Notes: generated by a model from the sequence alone, not told the origin. Counted from the stretch's first letter, positions 54,562 to 62,777 are shown. The stretch is 64,000 bases of DNA from Flavobacterium flevense (GCF_900142775.1 NZ_FRCC01000001.1:62001-126000), one strand, 5' to 3'. Made by a program: numbers and translations.

Positions 54562-55143
54562 ATGAACAACCCAAAAATAAGCATCAAAGAAACCAAATTA
54601 TTATCTGACAACTGGTACATTCTAAACAAAGTAACTTTTGATTACCAAAAACCTGACAATACGGTAATTACCCAACAAAGAGAGGTCTATGACCGTGGTA
54701 ACGGAGCAGCAATCTTACTCTATAACGCAACTAATAAAACCATTATTTTGACCCGTCAGTTTCGTTTACCTACTTATTTAAATGGAAATGAAAGCGGAAT
54801 GATGGTCGAAGTTTGTGCCGGATTATTAGATAAAGATGAACCGGAACAATGCATCATCAGGGAAACTGAAGAAGAAACAGGCTATCGTGTTACGAAAGTA
54901 AAAAAAATCATGGAAACCTATATGTCTCCAGGTGCGATAACCGAAATTTTATATTTATTTGTTGGCGAATATGATGCCTCTATGAAAGTAAGCGAGGGTG
55001 GCGGATTAGAGCATGAACAGGAGAATATCGAAGTTATAGAAATGGCTTTTGACGAAGCTTACAATAAAATTGAAACTGGAGAATTACAAGATGCAAAAAC
55101 TATTATGTTGCTGCAATATGCTAAAATCAATCTGGGATTTTAA
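54562..55143 (+). CDS. nudK: NudK-type Nudix hydrolase (GDP-mannose pyrophosphatase)
   Basis: A 193-residue protein. The Nudix box runs GLLDKDEPEQCIIRETEEETGY; the spacing is one residue shorter than the general consensus, as in NudK. RQFRLPTYLNGNESGMMVEVCAGLLD and GGGLEHEQENIEV are the NudK signature regions. It hydrolyses GDP-mannose and related sugar nucleotides with Mg. It is immediately downstream of the inverted repeat; monocistronic. Confidence 0.93.
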   Translation: MNNPKISIKETKLLSDNWYILNKVTFDYQKPDNTVITQQREVYDRGNGAAILLYNATNKTIILTRQFRLPTYLNGNESGMMVEVCAGLLDKDEPEQCIIRETEEETGYRVTKVKKIMETYMSPGAITEILYLFVGEYDASMKVSEGGGLEHEQENIEVIEMAFDEAYNKIETGELQDAKTIMLLQYAKINLGF

Positions 55144-55279
55144 AATAATTATCTTAGAATTCATAACAAATCAGACCGTATTAATTCTAAATTTTAACGC
55201 AGAATAGCTGATTTTTTTTATTGGGAAAAAGTATATATTTACAAAAAATACCAGAACCCCATTTTGCTATATCATCCTG

Positions 55280-55864
55280 ATGAAAATTTACATTAAAAAC
55301 ATGGCCTGCGAGAGCTGCAAGGTCGTAGTCAAAGAAGCTCTAGAAGAATTAAACTTACACCCTGTAAAAATTGAACTTGGTGAGGCTGTAATAAAAGAAG
55401 AGATTAATACCGAAAAAAAGAAGAAACTAAACACTATCATTAAAAAAGTAGGTTTAGAAATTATCGAGAGTAAAGGCGGTATTTTAATAGAAAAGATCAA
55501 AAACTATTGTCAGGAATACATCGACATCAAAAAGCCGGTAAAAATCAATCTATCCGATTTTTTAACCGAAAAACTTGATTTGGATTATAACTATTTATCA
55601 AATGCTTTTTCTGAAGTGACTTCGTCTACGATTATCAATTATACCAATTTGCTAAAAATGGAGAAAGCTAAAGAAATGATTTTATTCGAAGAGTATAATT
55701 TTTCAGAAATAGCACGCCAGCTTAATTTTAGCAGTCTTTCGGCTTTTTCTACTCAGTTTAAAAAAGTTACGGGCTTTAGTCCTACTCATTTTAAAAATTT
55801 AAAAGAGAAAAGAAGAAAAGCTATCCAGGAACTCAATGAGGACTTAGAGCAGAAAAACCATTAA
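55280..55864 (+). CDS. AraC-family regulator with N-terminal HMA-like domain
   Basis: A 194-residue protein. Residues 1-70 resemble a heavy-metal-associated domain: MACESCKVVVKEALEEL with Cys10 and Cys13, then KIELGEAVI and IIKKVGLEII. The C-terminal AraC DNA-binding domain (about 85-185) has LSNAFSEVTSSTIINYTNLLKMEKAKEMILFEEYNFSEIARQLNFSSLSAFSTQFKKVTGFSPTHF. The CxxC suggests direct metal binding by a transcription factor. No metal transporter gene is near, so its target is unknown. Confidence 0.85.
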   Translation: MKIYIKNMACESCKVVVKEALEELNLHPVKIELGEAVIKEEINTEKKKKLNTIIKKVGLEIIESKGGILIEKIKNYCQEYIDIKKPVKINLSDFLTEKLDLDYNYLSNAFSEVTSSTIINYTNLLKMEKAKEMILFEEYNFSEIARQLNFSSLSAFSTQFKKVTGFSPTHFKNLKEKRRKAIQELNEDLEQKNH

Positions 55865-55934
55865 AATTTGTAAAATTTTACCGAAAAAAGTGAATTTTTA
55901 ATAGATACATTTACATATTAAAATAATAATTAAT

Positions 55935-56378
55935 ATGAGTGAAATAAGTATCTTTTATGCTGACGATGACGAGGATGATTTAATGTTTTTTAATGATGCG
56001 GTTGAAAGCGTTAGTAGTAATTCTAACTTACTGGTTCAGCTTCATATTCATAAAAACGGTGAAAATCTTGTAACAAATATCAAAGAGAACAAACCTGAAA
56101 ACGGAGTTGTTTTTTTAGATTTAAATATGCCAAAAAAATCCGGGTTTGAGATTTTAGAAGAAATACGCAAGGAGCCTGCTATCAAGCATTTTCCTGTAGT
56201 TATTTATTCTACCAGTTCTGATAAATCAGATATTGAATTGAGTCTTAATCTTGGTGCTAATTTTTATGCTATTAAACCTTATAATTTCAATGATTTAATG
56301 AAAATGATTCAAAGTGTGATTAAAATAAACTGGAATAATCATAAGGTCGATATCGAGAATTTTTTATTGATAAAATAA
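55935..56378 (+). CDS. receiver-only response regulator
   Basis: A 147-residue protein with one receiver domain: the acidic pocket DDDEDD at 10-15, phosphoacceptor Asp62 in VVFLDLNMPKKSG, Ser/Thr in IYSTSSDK and Lys in AIKPYNFND. It resembles the Rcp1/CheY-like group of free receivers. No kinase adjacent; it may receive phosphate from a distant hybrid kinase. Preceded by TACATTTA, a weak promoter word. Confidence 0.92.
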   Translation: MSEISIFYADDDEDDLMFFNDAVESVSSNSNLLVQLHIHKNGENLVTNIKENKPENGVVFLDLNMPKKSGFEILEEIRKEPAIKHFPVVIYSTSSDKSDIELSLNLGANFYAIKPYNFNDLMKMIQSVIKINWNNHKVDIENFLLIK

Positions 56379-56418
56379 AACTTTAAACAGAACACCTAAT
56401 TACCAAAATAGCAATTAA

Positions 56419-56540
56419 CCCGTATGAGGGATGGAAGCGGCATCCTTTTATGTATTTTCTTTAAATACATAAAAGATACAGCGTACAGCCCGACCTTATT
56501 GAAAAAATTGTTTTTTTACTGTTTTTTCAATAAGGTCATG
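56419..56540 (+). repeat. structured flavobacterial intergenic element, copy C
   Basis: CGTATGAGGGATGGAAGCGG, then a stem TTTTATGTATTT/AAATACATAAAA, GATACAGCGTACAGCCCGAC, and a 16-bp perfect hairpin (GACCTTATTGAAAAAA at 56492-56507 with 56522-56537). It has the same word order as copies A and B. It sits in the 3' region of the receiver gene. Confidence 0.75.
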
Positions 56541-56545
56541 CAAAG

Positions 56546-56585
56546 AAAAAGGAGAACACAACTAAAATTGTATTCTCCTTTTTTT
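56546..56585 (+). terminator. rho-independent terminator
   Basis: AAAAAGGAGAA pairs with TTCTCCTTTTT, followed by TT, just after structured copy C and 11 bases before the IS end. Confidence 0.8.
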
Positions 56586-56595
56586 ATGGAATGAA

Positions 56596-57872
56596 ACCAA
56601 TACTGTAAGGAACTTGACTTCATATATTAAACGTTTGTAATTTACTAGGGTCTCCACCACAATGTATAATTACTTCTTTTATTATTTCATTTTGTAATTG
56701 ATTACAAAATGACATTTTAGGTATTTTGTAACCTTTTAATTTATTGAGTTTTATATAACTCAATAGTAATATTGATGCAATTAAAATGATATAAATCATC
56801 ACTTGAATTCCATTCCATTGTCTTGAAAAATAGTGTTTAAAGTTTATGAATCTAAAAAAGCGTTCAATATCCCAACGTCTTTTATAAATCTCTGTAATTT
56901 GTTCGGCTGTAAATTCATCTTCTGGTAAGTTGCTTAAAAAAAGTATTTTTTCTCCATCCGATTTTAACATTCCTTCCACTAATCTAAAAACTTGCTTGGT
57001 CTTTTTTCGATTACTATACAAATGAACTTTACTGTGTTTGACTAATTTAATCGACTCATTTTCTATATCTAACAAGGTTTCTTCACTATTTTTAGCAACT
57101 ACATATTTAGATAATTTATAGATTCGGGTTACAAAATACTTTTGGTTTTCCGATAATTCAACCATCGTTTTTCGCTCCTTCATTCCTCTGTCAAAAACCG
57201 CAATATCTTTCTTGCTGGCAATGTGTTCTTCAAGAATATTTCCCAAACCCAAATCTTCGCTAATCATTTTTTGGTCTTGATGAAACTTCACATTAAATGG
57301 CAATCCATCAAAACCAATAGTGAATTTTATACTGTTTTTACCTTGTTCGCCTTTTTTGTTTTTCATCCCATTTTGCATTCCAAAATGCAACAACGATGCA
57401 GATAAACTGGTAATGGTCGAATCATATAAACTTAATTTAAGTTTGTCTTTTTCATTGAGTTTTTCTTGAAAAACAGCAACTGTATGATTGTACAATTTTT
57501 CAAAATAGGAAACATTTATTTTCCCTATTCTTTCTGCAATACTACTATGACTGACGCTTTTATTTTTAGGTATTTGAGCGTATTTGCAGAAAAAATGATT
57601 CTCATAAAAATTCTCAAAAACTCTAGAACTAGCTCTATTTTCATTTAAAACTCCAAAAACACAAAGTTTAAATAACTCTTTGCCTTTTAATTTCTTCACA
57701 TTCCAATCAACCATTGTTTCTTGGGCGAAAAAATCAAGATGTTCCTCTGAAATGTAGCCTAATATTTCTTTTACCTCTGTTTTAATTCCCATGTATTCCC
57801 AATATTCATTCATATATTGGAAAATAAAAATAATACTTTTGTTTTAATAATAAAGTTCCTTACAGTATTGGT
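56596..57872 (-). mobile_element. IS4-type insertion sequence with 20-bp terminal inverted repeats
   Basis: ACCAATACTGTAAGGAACTT at 56596-56615 is repeated in perfect inverted form at 57853-57872. One transposase gene fills the 1277-bp element. No target duplication is visible: the left flank is ATGGAATGAA and the right flank CAGAGACTTT. Confidence 0.93.
56620..57813 (-). CDS. IS4-family transposase, intact
   Basis: A 397-residue DDE transposase. Asp131 in SLYDSTIT, Asp208 in AVFDRGMK and Glu317 in YKRRWDIERFFRF form the catalytic triad; the YKRRWDIE is the Y(2)R(3)E box of IS4 elements. An N-terminal helical domain (SVSHSSIAERIGKI) precedes. No frameshift or internal stop, so it may be active. 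Confidence 0.95.
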   Translation of the reverse strand: MNEYWEYMGIKTEVKEILGYISEEHLDFFAQETMVDWNVKKLKGKELFKLCVFGVLNENRASSRVFENFYENHFFCKYAQIPKNKSVSHSSIAERIGKINVSYFEKLYNHTVAVFQEKLNEKDKLKLSLYDSTITSLSASLLHFGMQNGMKNKKGEQGKNSIKFTIGFDGLPFNVKFHQDQKMISEDLGLGNILEEHIASKKDIAVFDRGMKERKTMVELSENQKYFVTRIYKLSKYVVAKNSEETLLDIENESIKLVKHSKVHLYSNRKKTKQVFRLVEGMLKSDGEKILFLSNLPEDEFTAEQITEIYKRRWDIERFFRFINFKHYFSRQWNGIQVMIYIILIASILLLSYIKLNKLKGYKIPKMSFCNQLQNEIIKEVIIHCGGDPSKLQTFNI

Positions 57873-57893
57873 CAGAGACTTTGAGGAGCGGGG
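57872..57893 (-). repeat. short boundary repeat, copy 1
   Basis: TCAGAGACTTTGAGGAGCGG lies between the IS end and the stop of the next minus-strand gene. A near copy (TCAGAGACTTTGCGGAGCTT) is at 58868-58887, at the 3' side of another gene in the same orientation. Confidence 0.65.
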
Positions 57894-58325
57894 TTAATCA
57901 AATCCAATTTCAGAATAGTACCATCTTTCGTCAACTTGTATGACTTTGTAAGAAGCTCCAGTAATTTTTTTATTTCCAAAGTTTCTTGGTTTTTCAGTGA
58001 AATCATAAATAATTCTTTTCTCCTTATCGAATAAGCTATTGGCTTTTTTGATAAAAATTAATAAACTATCATTCTCTTCAATAAATCCTCAATAATCTGA
58101 ATTTTTTTTATTTCCATTTTTTACGACTAAATCAATATCTAATTGATCAATATCATCAATTATGAATTCATCGAATTCATCTCTGTCATAAATACCATCA
58201 TCATATTTTTCAAATTTTGAAACTAAATTATTCAAATCTTCTTTGTATTTCAAAACCTTATTTTCGTTAAATGGATTGCATGAAAGGAAGGTAAATAATA
58301 AAAAAAGTAGTGCGGTTTTCCTCAT
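57894..58325 (-). pseudogene. lipoprotein gene interrupted by an in-frame TGA
   Basis: From ATG 58325 the frame runs 78 codons with lipobox FLSCN (Cys16) and an acidic body (YDDGIYDRDEFDEFIIDDIDQLDIDL), then reaches TGA at 58089-58091. The same frame continues open for 64 codons (GFIEENDSLLIFIKKANSLF ... WYYSEIGFD) to TAA at 57894-57896. The unbroken frame beyond the stop indicates a recent nonsense change or a sequence error. Unknown family; it may resemble immunity-type lipoproteins. Confidence 0.8.
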
Positions 58326-58334
58326 TTTTTAAGT

Positions 58335-58772
58335 TTAGTGTTTTGTTTTTTTTCTTGTTTTAAAAAGTAAATATGCAAAAACTGCTTGTCCTATAAGAAA
58401 TAATATTAGGACAGTGTAAAGTATTCTATTTATTGAATCAATCATTTCAAAAATATCAGTTGAATTTTTTGTAGTAAATTGACGAATTGGAAAATTAAAG
58501 CGTGCCCATAGCACAATAGGGATTGTCAAAATAAAGTGAAGCGTAAACAATTTTAAATTAATTTTGTTGTTTGCTATTTTCCAATAAATAAATGTGATTA
58601 TCAAAATTATAATCAAAACTATTATTTCTAAATAACTAGTACTTGGAATAACCATATTCCAACCGGTAAGACTTTGAATAGTAAAACCAGATTCAAAAGG
58701 AATGGCTACAATAAGTAATAAAGCGAAAGAAATTAATGGAATGTGCTTGCTATACTTTATGATTAGTCGCAT
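58335..58772 (-). CDS. orphan four-helix membrane protein
   Basis: A 145-residue protein with hydrophobic segments at about 10-29, 48-66, 74-93 and 116-137, and a basic C-terminal tail. No family recognised. It is 9 bases upstream of the interrupted lipoprotein on the same strand, so they were probably co-transcribed. AT-rich accessory DNA; function unknown. Confidence 0.7.
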   Translation of the reverse strand: MRLIIKYSKHIPLISFALLLIVAIPFESGFTIQSLTGWNMVIPSTSYLEIIVLIIILIITFIYWKIANNKINLKLFTLHFILTIPIVLWARFNFPIRQFTTKNSTDIFEMIDSINRILYTVLILFLIGQAVFAYLLFKTRKKTKH

Positions 58773-58867
58773 GTTAAGCTGCTTGTTTTTTGTTCTGGAT
58801 TTGCTGGTGCGTACGTTATTTAGCTGTTTTTTTTATCAGTCATAGACTGATGAATACATCCTCAAAT

Positions 58868-58889
58868 TCAGAGACTTTGCGGAGCTTGG
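58868..58889 (-). repeat. short boundary repeat, copy 2
   Basis: TCAGAGACTTTGCGGAGCTT, nearly identical to 57872-57891. It sits immediately past the 3' end of the gene ending at 58894. Confidence 0.65.
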
Positions 58890-58893
58890 AAAA

Positions 58894-59700
58894 TTATTGT
58901 TTTTTCTCGTTAGTTATTTTTTTTATAATTTTTTCGAGCCAAGAAATATCTTCAAAATCAAGTTGAAACATTCTGGTAGGTACTCTAAATTCTTGTTTTA
59001 CTAATGAGTCTTTGACTAAAGTTGTATAATGTGCTGTCCCGTCGGTAAAATTAACTTGTATATACCATTTTTCTCTATTTTCAATTTCAATGTATCGCAT
59101 TATAGCTTTAAATAAAGGAATGTTCTCTTCGTTAAAATATGAAAAGCTATAAGTTTGAATACCATTTTTTAGATTGTGGGTAGAGCTTGTCCACCCCTGT
59201 CTTAAATTCAGTAATTTTTTCTTATTGAAGGGCTTTTTGTTGTCGTTTACAAATAGAGTGTGAATTATTTTTGAGTTTTTATATACAATTAATTTATACT
59301 CTATTTCATGTCCGAACCTGTCTTTGTATGAACCGATGTATAAATCAAATAAATCAGGTTTTTTGTTATCATCAAAATTTTTATTTTCTGGCTTAAAAAT
59401 TTCAGAAGCAATAGGTAAGTAATTTATTGGAGCTGTAATTAGGCTAAATTTAGTTGGATTGTCAATGCGATTATTTTGCCAATATGGTTTTCTTGAAGTT
59501 ATACAATGTCTTTCTTTGATATGTTTAAAACCAGTCCATTCATTACCATAAACAAGTATTAAACCGTTGCTTTGCGAAACACCTCTAATTGATAACTTAT
59601 TAGAACCCACATGAAATAAATCTTTTCTAGAATAAATAGATTTCTTAGCTTCTGTATTTATCTGTTTAATATCATCTTCTGAGAATAATTCTTCATTCAT
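58894..59700 (-). CDS. protein of unknown function, possible toxin-like partner
   Basis: A 268-residue soluble protein I do not recognise. The middle (about 45-175) contains NEWTGFKHIKERH, a pattern reminiscent of BECR-fold RNases, then FGHEIEYKLIVYKNSKIIHTLF. The last 90 residues are a separate beta-rich, aromatic region (KWYIQVNFTDGTAHYTTL, FQLDFEDISWLEKII). It lies 44 bases after a small antitoxin-like gene on the same strand. If toxic, it would be unusually large for a type II module. No signal peptide. Confidence 0.6.
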   Translation of the reverse strand: MNEELFSEDDIKQINTEAKKSIYSRKDLFHVGSNKLSIRGVSQSNGLILVYGNEWTGFKHIKERHCITSRKPYWQNNRIDNPTKFSLITAPINYLPIASEIFKPENKNFDDNKKPDLFDLYIGSYKDRFGHEIEYKLIVYKNSKIIHTLFVNDNKKPFNKKKLLNLRQGWTSSTHNLKNGIQTYSFSYFNEENIPLFKAIMRYIEIENREKWYIQVNFTDGTAHYTTLVKDSLVKQEFRVPTRMFQLDFEDISWLEKIIKKITNEKKQ

Positions 59701-59744
59701 ATTATTTGTCTTAATATAGAAAATAATTAGAGATTTTATTAGCG

Positions 59745-59984
59745 TTAGAAATTTATTTTTCTAGCATTTCGTTTGATCTCTTCCCAAGTGAAAGAAGGTT
59801 CTTCTCCAGAATAATATTTTGCAGTAGCATCTTCTACAATTAACTTTTGTTCATTAGTCAATTGATATTCTGAATTGTCATCGCTAAAGACATCTTTTAA
59901 AAAATCTATAGTGCTTTGATCTTCTGTATGGATAATCTTTTCAATTAATGCCAGTTTATCCTTTTGTAAATTAGCGGATTGCAT
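59745..59984 (-). CDS. small antitoxin-like protein
   Basis: A 79-residue acidic protein. A helical N-terminal half (LALIEKIIHTEDQSTIDFLKDVF) is followed by LTNEQKLIVEDATAKYYSGEEPSFTWEEIKRNARK. That ending resembles the C-terminal segment of addiction-module antitoxins (the EWxxIK-type tail). It has a TATATTTG promoter and is the first gene of a likely pair with the 268-residue protein. A standard ParE-type toxin is not present. Confidence 0.7.
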   Translation of the reverse strand: MQSANLQKDKLALIEKIIHTEDQSTIDFLKDVFSDDNSEYQLTNEQKLIVEDATAKYYSGEEPSFTWEEIKRNARKINF

Positions 59985-60010
59985 GATTTTTTAGTTTAGA
60001 ATCGCTATTA

Positions 60011-60018
60011 CAAATATA
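60011..60018 (-). promoter_or_regulatory. promoter -7 word TATATTTG for the antitoxin-like gene
   Basis: Exact TAnnTTTG match on the minus strand, 26 bases before the ATG at 59984. It is divergent from the mtaB promoter 36 bases away. Confidence 0.65.
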
Positions 60019-60053
60019 ATCATATTCCCATTTTAATTCTTGTAATTAATATG

Positions 60054-60061
60054 TAAATTTG
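60054..60061 (+). promoter_or_regulatory. promoter -7 word TAAATTTG for mtaB
   Basis: Exact TAnnTTTG match on the plus strand, 46 bases before the ATG at 60108. Confidence 0.6.
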
Positions 60062-60107
60062 CGCACGCTATTTTTTTGACAACGATTTCATTAGATAGCG
60101 ACTACTT

Positions 60108-61436
60108 ATGGAAAACAGAAAAAAAGTGGCCTTTTATACCTTAGGCTGTAAACTAAATTTTTCAGAGACTTCGACCATTGCCCGTAACTTACAGGACGAA
60201 GGATTTGACCGCGTGGATTTTGAGGAAGTGGCTGATATGTATGTTATTAATACATGCTCAGTAACCGAAAATGCCGATAAACAATTCAAACAAGTGGTTC
60301 GCAAAGCGATGAAACTAAACAGCAATGCCTTTATTGCTGCGATGGGTTGTTATGCACAATTAAAACCGGAAGAATTGGCAAATGTGGATGGTGTAGATTT
60401 GGTTTTGGGAGCGACTGAAAAGTTCAAACTGAACGATTACATCAATGACTTGTCTAAAAATGATATTGGCGAAGTGCATTCCTGCGAGATTTCGGAAGCT
60501 GATTTTTACGTAGGCAGTTATTCTATTGGAGATCGAACGCGTGCCTTCCTGAAAGTGCAGGATGGTTGCGATTATAAGTGTACTTATTGTACGATTCCGC
60601 TAGCGCGTGGAATTTCACGTAGTGACGAACTGGAAAATGTATTGAAAAATGCATACGAAATTTCGAAGCAAAACATCAAGGAAATTGTGCTTACGGGTGT
60701 CAATATTGGTGATTACGGAAAAGGGGAATTTGGAAACAAAAAACACGAACATACGTTTTTAGAATTGGTTCAGGCTTTGGATGAAGTAGAAGGAATCGAA
60801 AGATTACGAATTTCATCTATCGAACCCAATTTACTGAAAAATGAAACGATTGAATTTGTTTCGAAAAGCAGAACTTTTGTACCACATTTTCATATTCCGC
60901 TACAATCAGGCAGCAATGAAATCCTGAAGTTGATGAAACGCCGTTATTTACGTGAAGTTTATACCGAAAGAGTGAATAAAATCCGTGAAGTGATGCCTCA
61001 TGCCTGCATTGGTGTCGATGTGATTGTAGGTTTTCCGGGTGAAACGGATGAACATTTTTTAGAAACCTATCATTTTCTGAATGATTTGGATATTTCGTAT
61101 TTACACGTTTTTACGTATTCTGAACGCGATAATACCGAAGCTGCTCTGATGGAAGGCGTAGTTCCGGGGAACGTTCGTGCTAAGAGAAGCAAAATGTTAC
61201 GTAGTTTATCTGTTAAAAAACGCCGTGCGTTTTATGAAAGTCAGTTGGGAACCAGCAGAACGGTTTTATTCGAAAGTGAAAATAAAGAAGGCTATATTCA
61301 TGGCTTTACTGAGAATTACGTAAAAGTAAAAACGCCATGGAATCCGGAATTAGTGAACACTTTACACGAAATAAACTTAACACATATAGACGAAGACGGA
61401 AGTGTGCGAATGGAATTTGTTTCGGCTTTAGTATAA
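60108..61436 (+). CDS. mtaB: tRNA (t6A37) methylthiotransferase MtaB
   Basis: A 442-residue radical-SAM enzyme that adds a methylthio group to t6A37 of certain tRNAs. The N-terminal UPF0004 domain has the first-cluster cysteines (FYTLGCKLNFSE, NTCSVTENAD, AMGCYAQ). The radical-SAM cluster is Cys154, Cys158 and Cys161 in QDGCDYKCTYCTIPLARG. The C-terminal TRAM-like region is short. The N-terminal GCKLN and overall length favour MtaB over MiaB or RimO. Confidence 0.93.
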   Translation: MENRKKVAFYTLGCKLNFSETSTIARNLQDEGFDRVDFEEVADMYVINTCSVTENADKQFKQVVRKAMKLNSNAFIAAMGCYAQLKPEELANVDGVDLVLGATEKFKLNDYINDLSKNDIGEVHSCEISEADFYVGSYSIGDRTRAFLKVQDGCDYKCTYCTIPLARGISRSDELENVLKNAYEISKQNIKEIVLTGVNIGDYGKGEFGNKKHEHTFLELVQALDEVEGIERLRISSIEPNLLKNETIEFVSKSRTFVPHFHIPLQSGSNEILKLMKRRYLREVYTERVNKIREVMPHACIGVDVIVGFPGETDEHFLETYHFLNDLDISYLHVFTYSERDNTEAALMEGVVPGNVRAKRSKMLRSLSVKKRRAFYESQLGTSRTVLFESENKEGYIHGFTENYVKVKTPWNPELVNTLHEINLTHIDEDGSVRMEFVSALV

Positions 61437-61458
61437 AAAAATATACAAGTACATCTTT

Positions 61459-61507
61459 TAACCATTAAGAAAGGAAGAAATTTTTCTTCCTTTCTTAATG
61501 GTTTTTT
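61459..61507 (+). terminator. mtaB terminator
   Basis: AACCATTAAGAAAGGAAGAA pairs with TTCTTCCTTTCTTAATGGTT (about 20 bp), followed by TTTT. Confidence 0.9.
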
Positions 61508-61528
61508 ATTGAAGTTAGTGGTCTGTTC

Positions 61529-62023
61529 CTAAATTAATAATTTTAAGGAATTGATATAATCAGTATCAAATTCAATAACTCTTATTTTGTCGGGATTAAA
61601 GCTTAATTCGCCTCCAAACTCGCCTCTGATGTCCAGAAAATCAATCGTAAGTTCTTCATTGTTCAGTTCAATCAATTTTCCTAAATAGGCAGACTTAGCT
61701 GATTTTTTTGCAATTTGGAAAACTCCGTATTTCTTATCAAGATAATGAATGATGGTATCTAAATCTCTGATCGGGATAATGTCTTCGGCGTTTGTTTTTA
61801 CTCCTTTTAACCGAATCACTTTTTCGGTAAATTCAAGTTGTTCGTCTCTGTGAATGTTTGCGATATTCCTGTTTCTAAGGATTACAAATCCATCTAGTAT
61901 GAAGTCAACAGGATTATTTCTTAATAAAATCCAATCATCCGAATAGTCAATAAGAAATCCGGTATAGAGTTCTTTTTTATCCTCAAATTCGATTGCGATT
62001 AATTGTCTTAAATAATGTTCCAT
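61529..62023 (-). CDS. hypothetical protein with two Sm-like barrels
   Basis: A 164-residue protein. Residues 8-57 (IAIEFEDKKELYTGFLIDYSDDWILLRNN..DFILDGFVILRNRNIANI) look like an Sm/SH3-like barrel, and residues 113-155 (AYLGKLIELNNEELTIDFLDIRGEF..LSFNPDKIRVIEFD) like a second. The fold suggests RNA or protein binding but no known family is assigned. Transcribed after the SDR gene, 12 bases apart, so in the same unit. Confidence 0.7.
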   Translation of the reverse strand: MEHYLRQLIAIEFEDKKELYTGFLIDYSDDWILLRNNPVDFILDGFVILRNRNIANIHRDEQLEFTEKVIRLKGVKTNAEDIIPIRDLDTIIHYLDKKYGVFQIAKKSAKSAYLGKLIELNNEELTIDFLDIRGEFGGELSFNPDKIRVIEFDTDYINSLKLLI

Positions 62024-62035
62024 TTCAATATATAA

Positions 62036-62752
62036 TTATGGGTTTGTAGACCAGATACTGCTGTTTTTGATAAACACGCGACGGTTGAGTTTTAATTGTG
62101 CGATAATCAATTCGGCAATATCTTCGGATTGCATTACTTTTTCAGGGTTTCCGTCGGTCAGGTTTAAATCTTTCGCCATATCAGTAGCCACAGTACTTGG
62201 CGTTAAAGCGGTTACACGGATGTTGTGTTTGCGCATTTCCTGCATTAGAGAATCAGTTAAACCCAGAACAGCAAATTTAGAAGCACTGTAAGCACTGGTC
62301 AATGCATTTCCTGCTAATCCTGCTGTTGATGAAATATTGATGATGTCGCCCGTTTGTCTCTCGATCATATTAGGCAAAATGGCACGGGTCACATAATAAA
62401 TCCCCATTAAATTCACCTGAATGATGCGTTCCCATTCGGTAGGTTCTAAATCTAAAAATTTACCAAAAGCGGCAATTCCGGCATTGTTGATAAGGATATC
62501 AATAGTTTTAAATTCGGCTAAGGCTTTTTCAATGGCTGTGTTTACAGATTCCATATTAGCCACATCAGCAGTTATCGCAATGGCTTTTACACCAAGAGTC
62601 TGTGCTTTCTGTGCAACAGCATCAATTTCTGATTGGGTACGGGCTACTAAGATTAAATTTACCCCTTCTTTTGCCAGGGCAATTGCAATTGCTTTTCCAA
62701 TTCCTTTTCCTGCTCCTGTAATGAGTGCGTTTTTATTTTTCAAATCGTTCAT
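62036..62752 (-). CDS. short-chain dehydrogenase/reductase, FabG-like
   Basis: A 238-residue SDR. Cofactor motif [15 protein letters not shown], then [10 protein letters not shown], the catalytic Ser in INISSTAG and YSASK. Arg at VARTQ suggests NADPH. The family includes 3-ketoacyl-ACP reductases, but the C-terminus ([19 protein letters not shown]) is not that of the housekeeping FabG, so the substrate is open. Promoter TAAATTTG at 62778. Confidence 0.9.
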   Translation of the reverse strand: MNDLKNKNALITGAGKGIGKAIAIALAKEGVNLILVARTQSEIDAVAQKAQTLGVKAIAITADVANMESVNTAIEKALAEFKTIDILINNAGIAAFGKFLDLEPTEWERIIQVNLMGIYYVTRAILPNMIERQTGDIINISSTAGLAGNALTSAYSASKFAVLGLTDSLMQEMRKHNIRVTALTPSTVATDMAKDLNLTDGNPEKVMQSEDIAELIIAQLKLNRRVFIKNSSIWSTNP

Positions 62753-62777
62753 TGCTGTTTTGTTTTCATTTGTTAAA

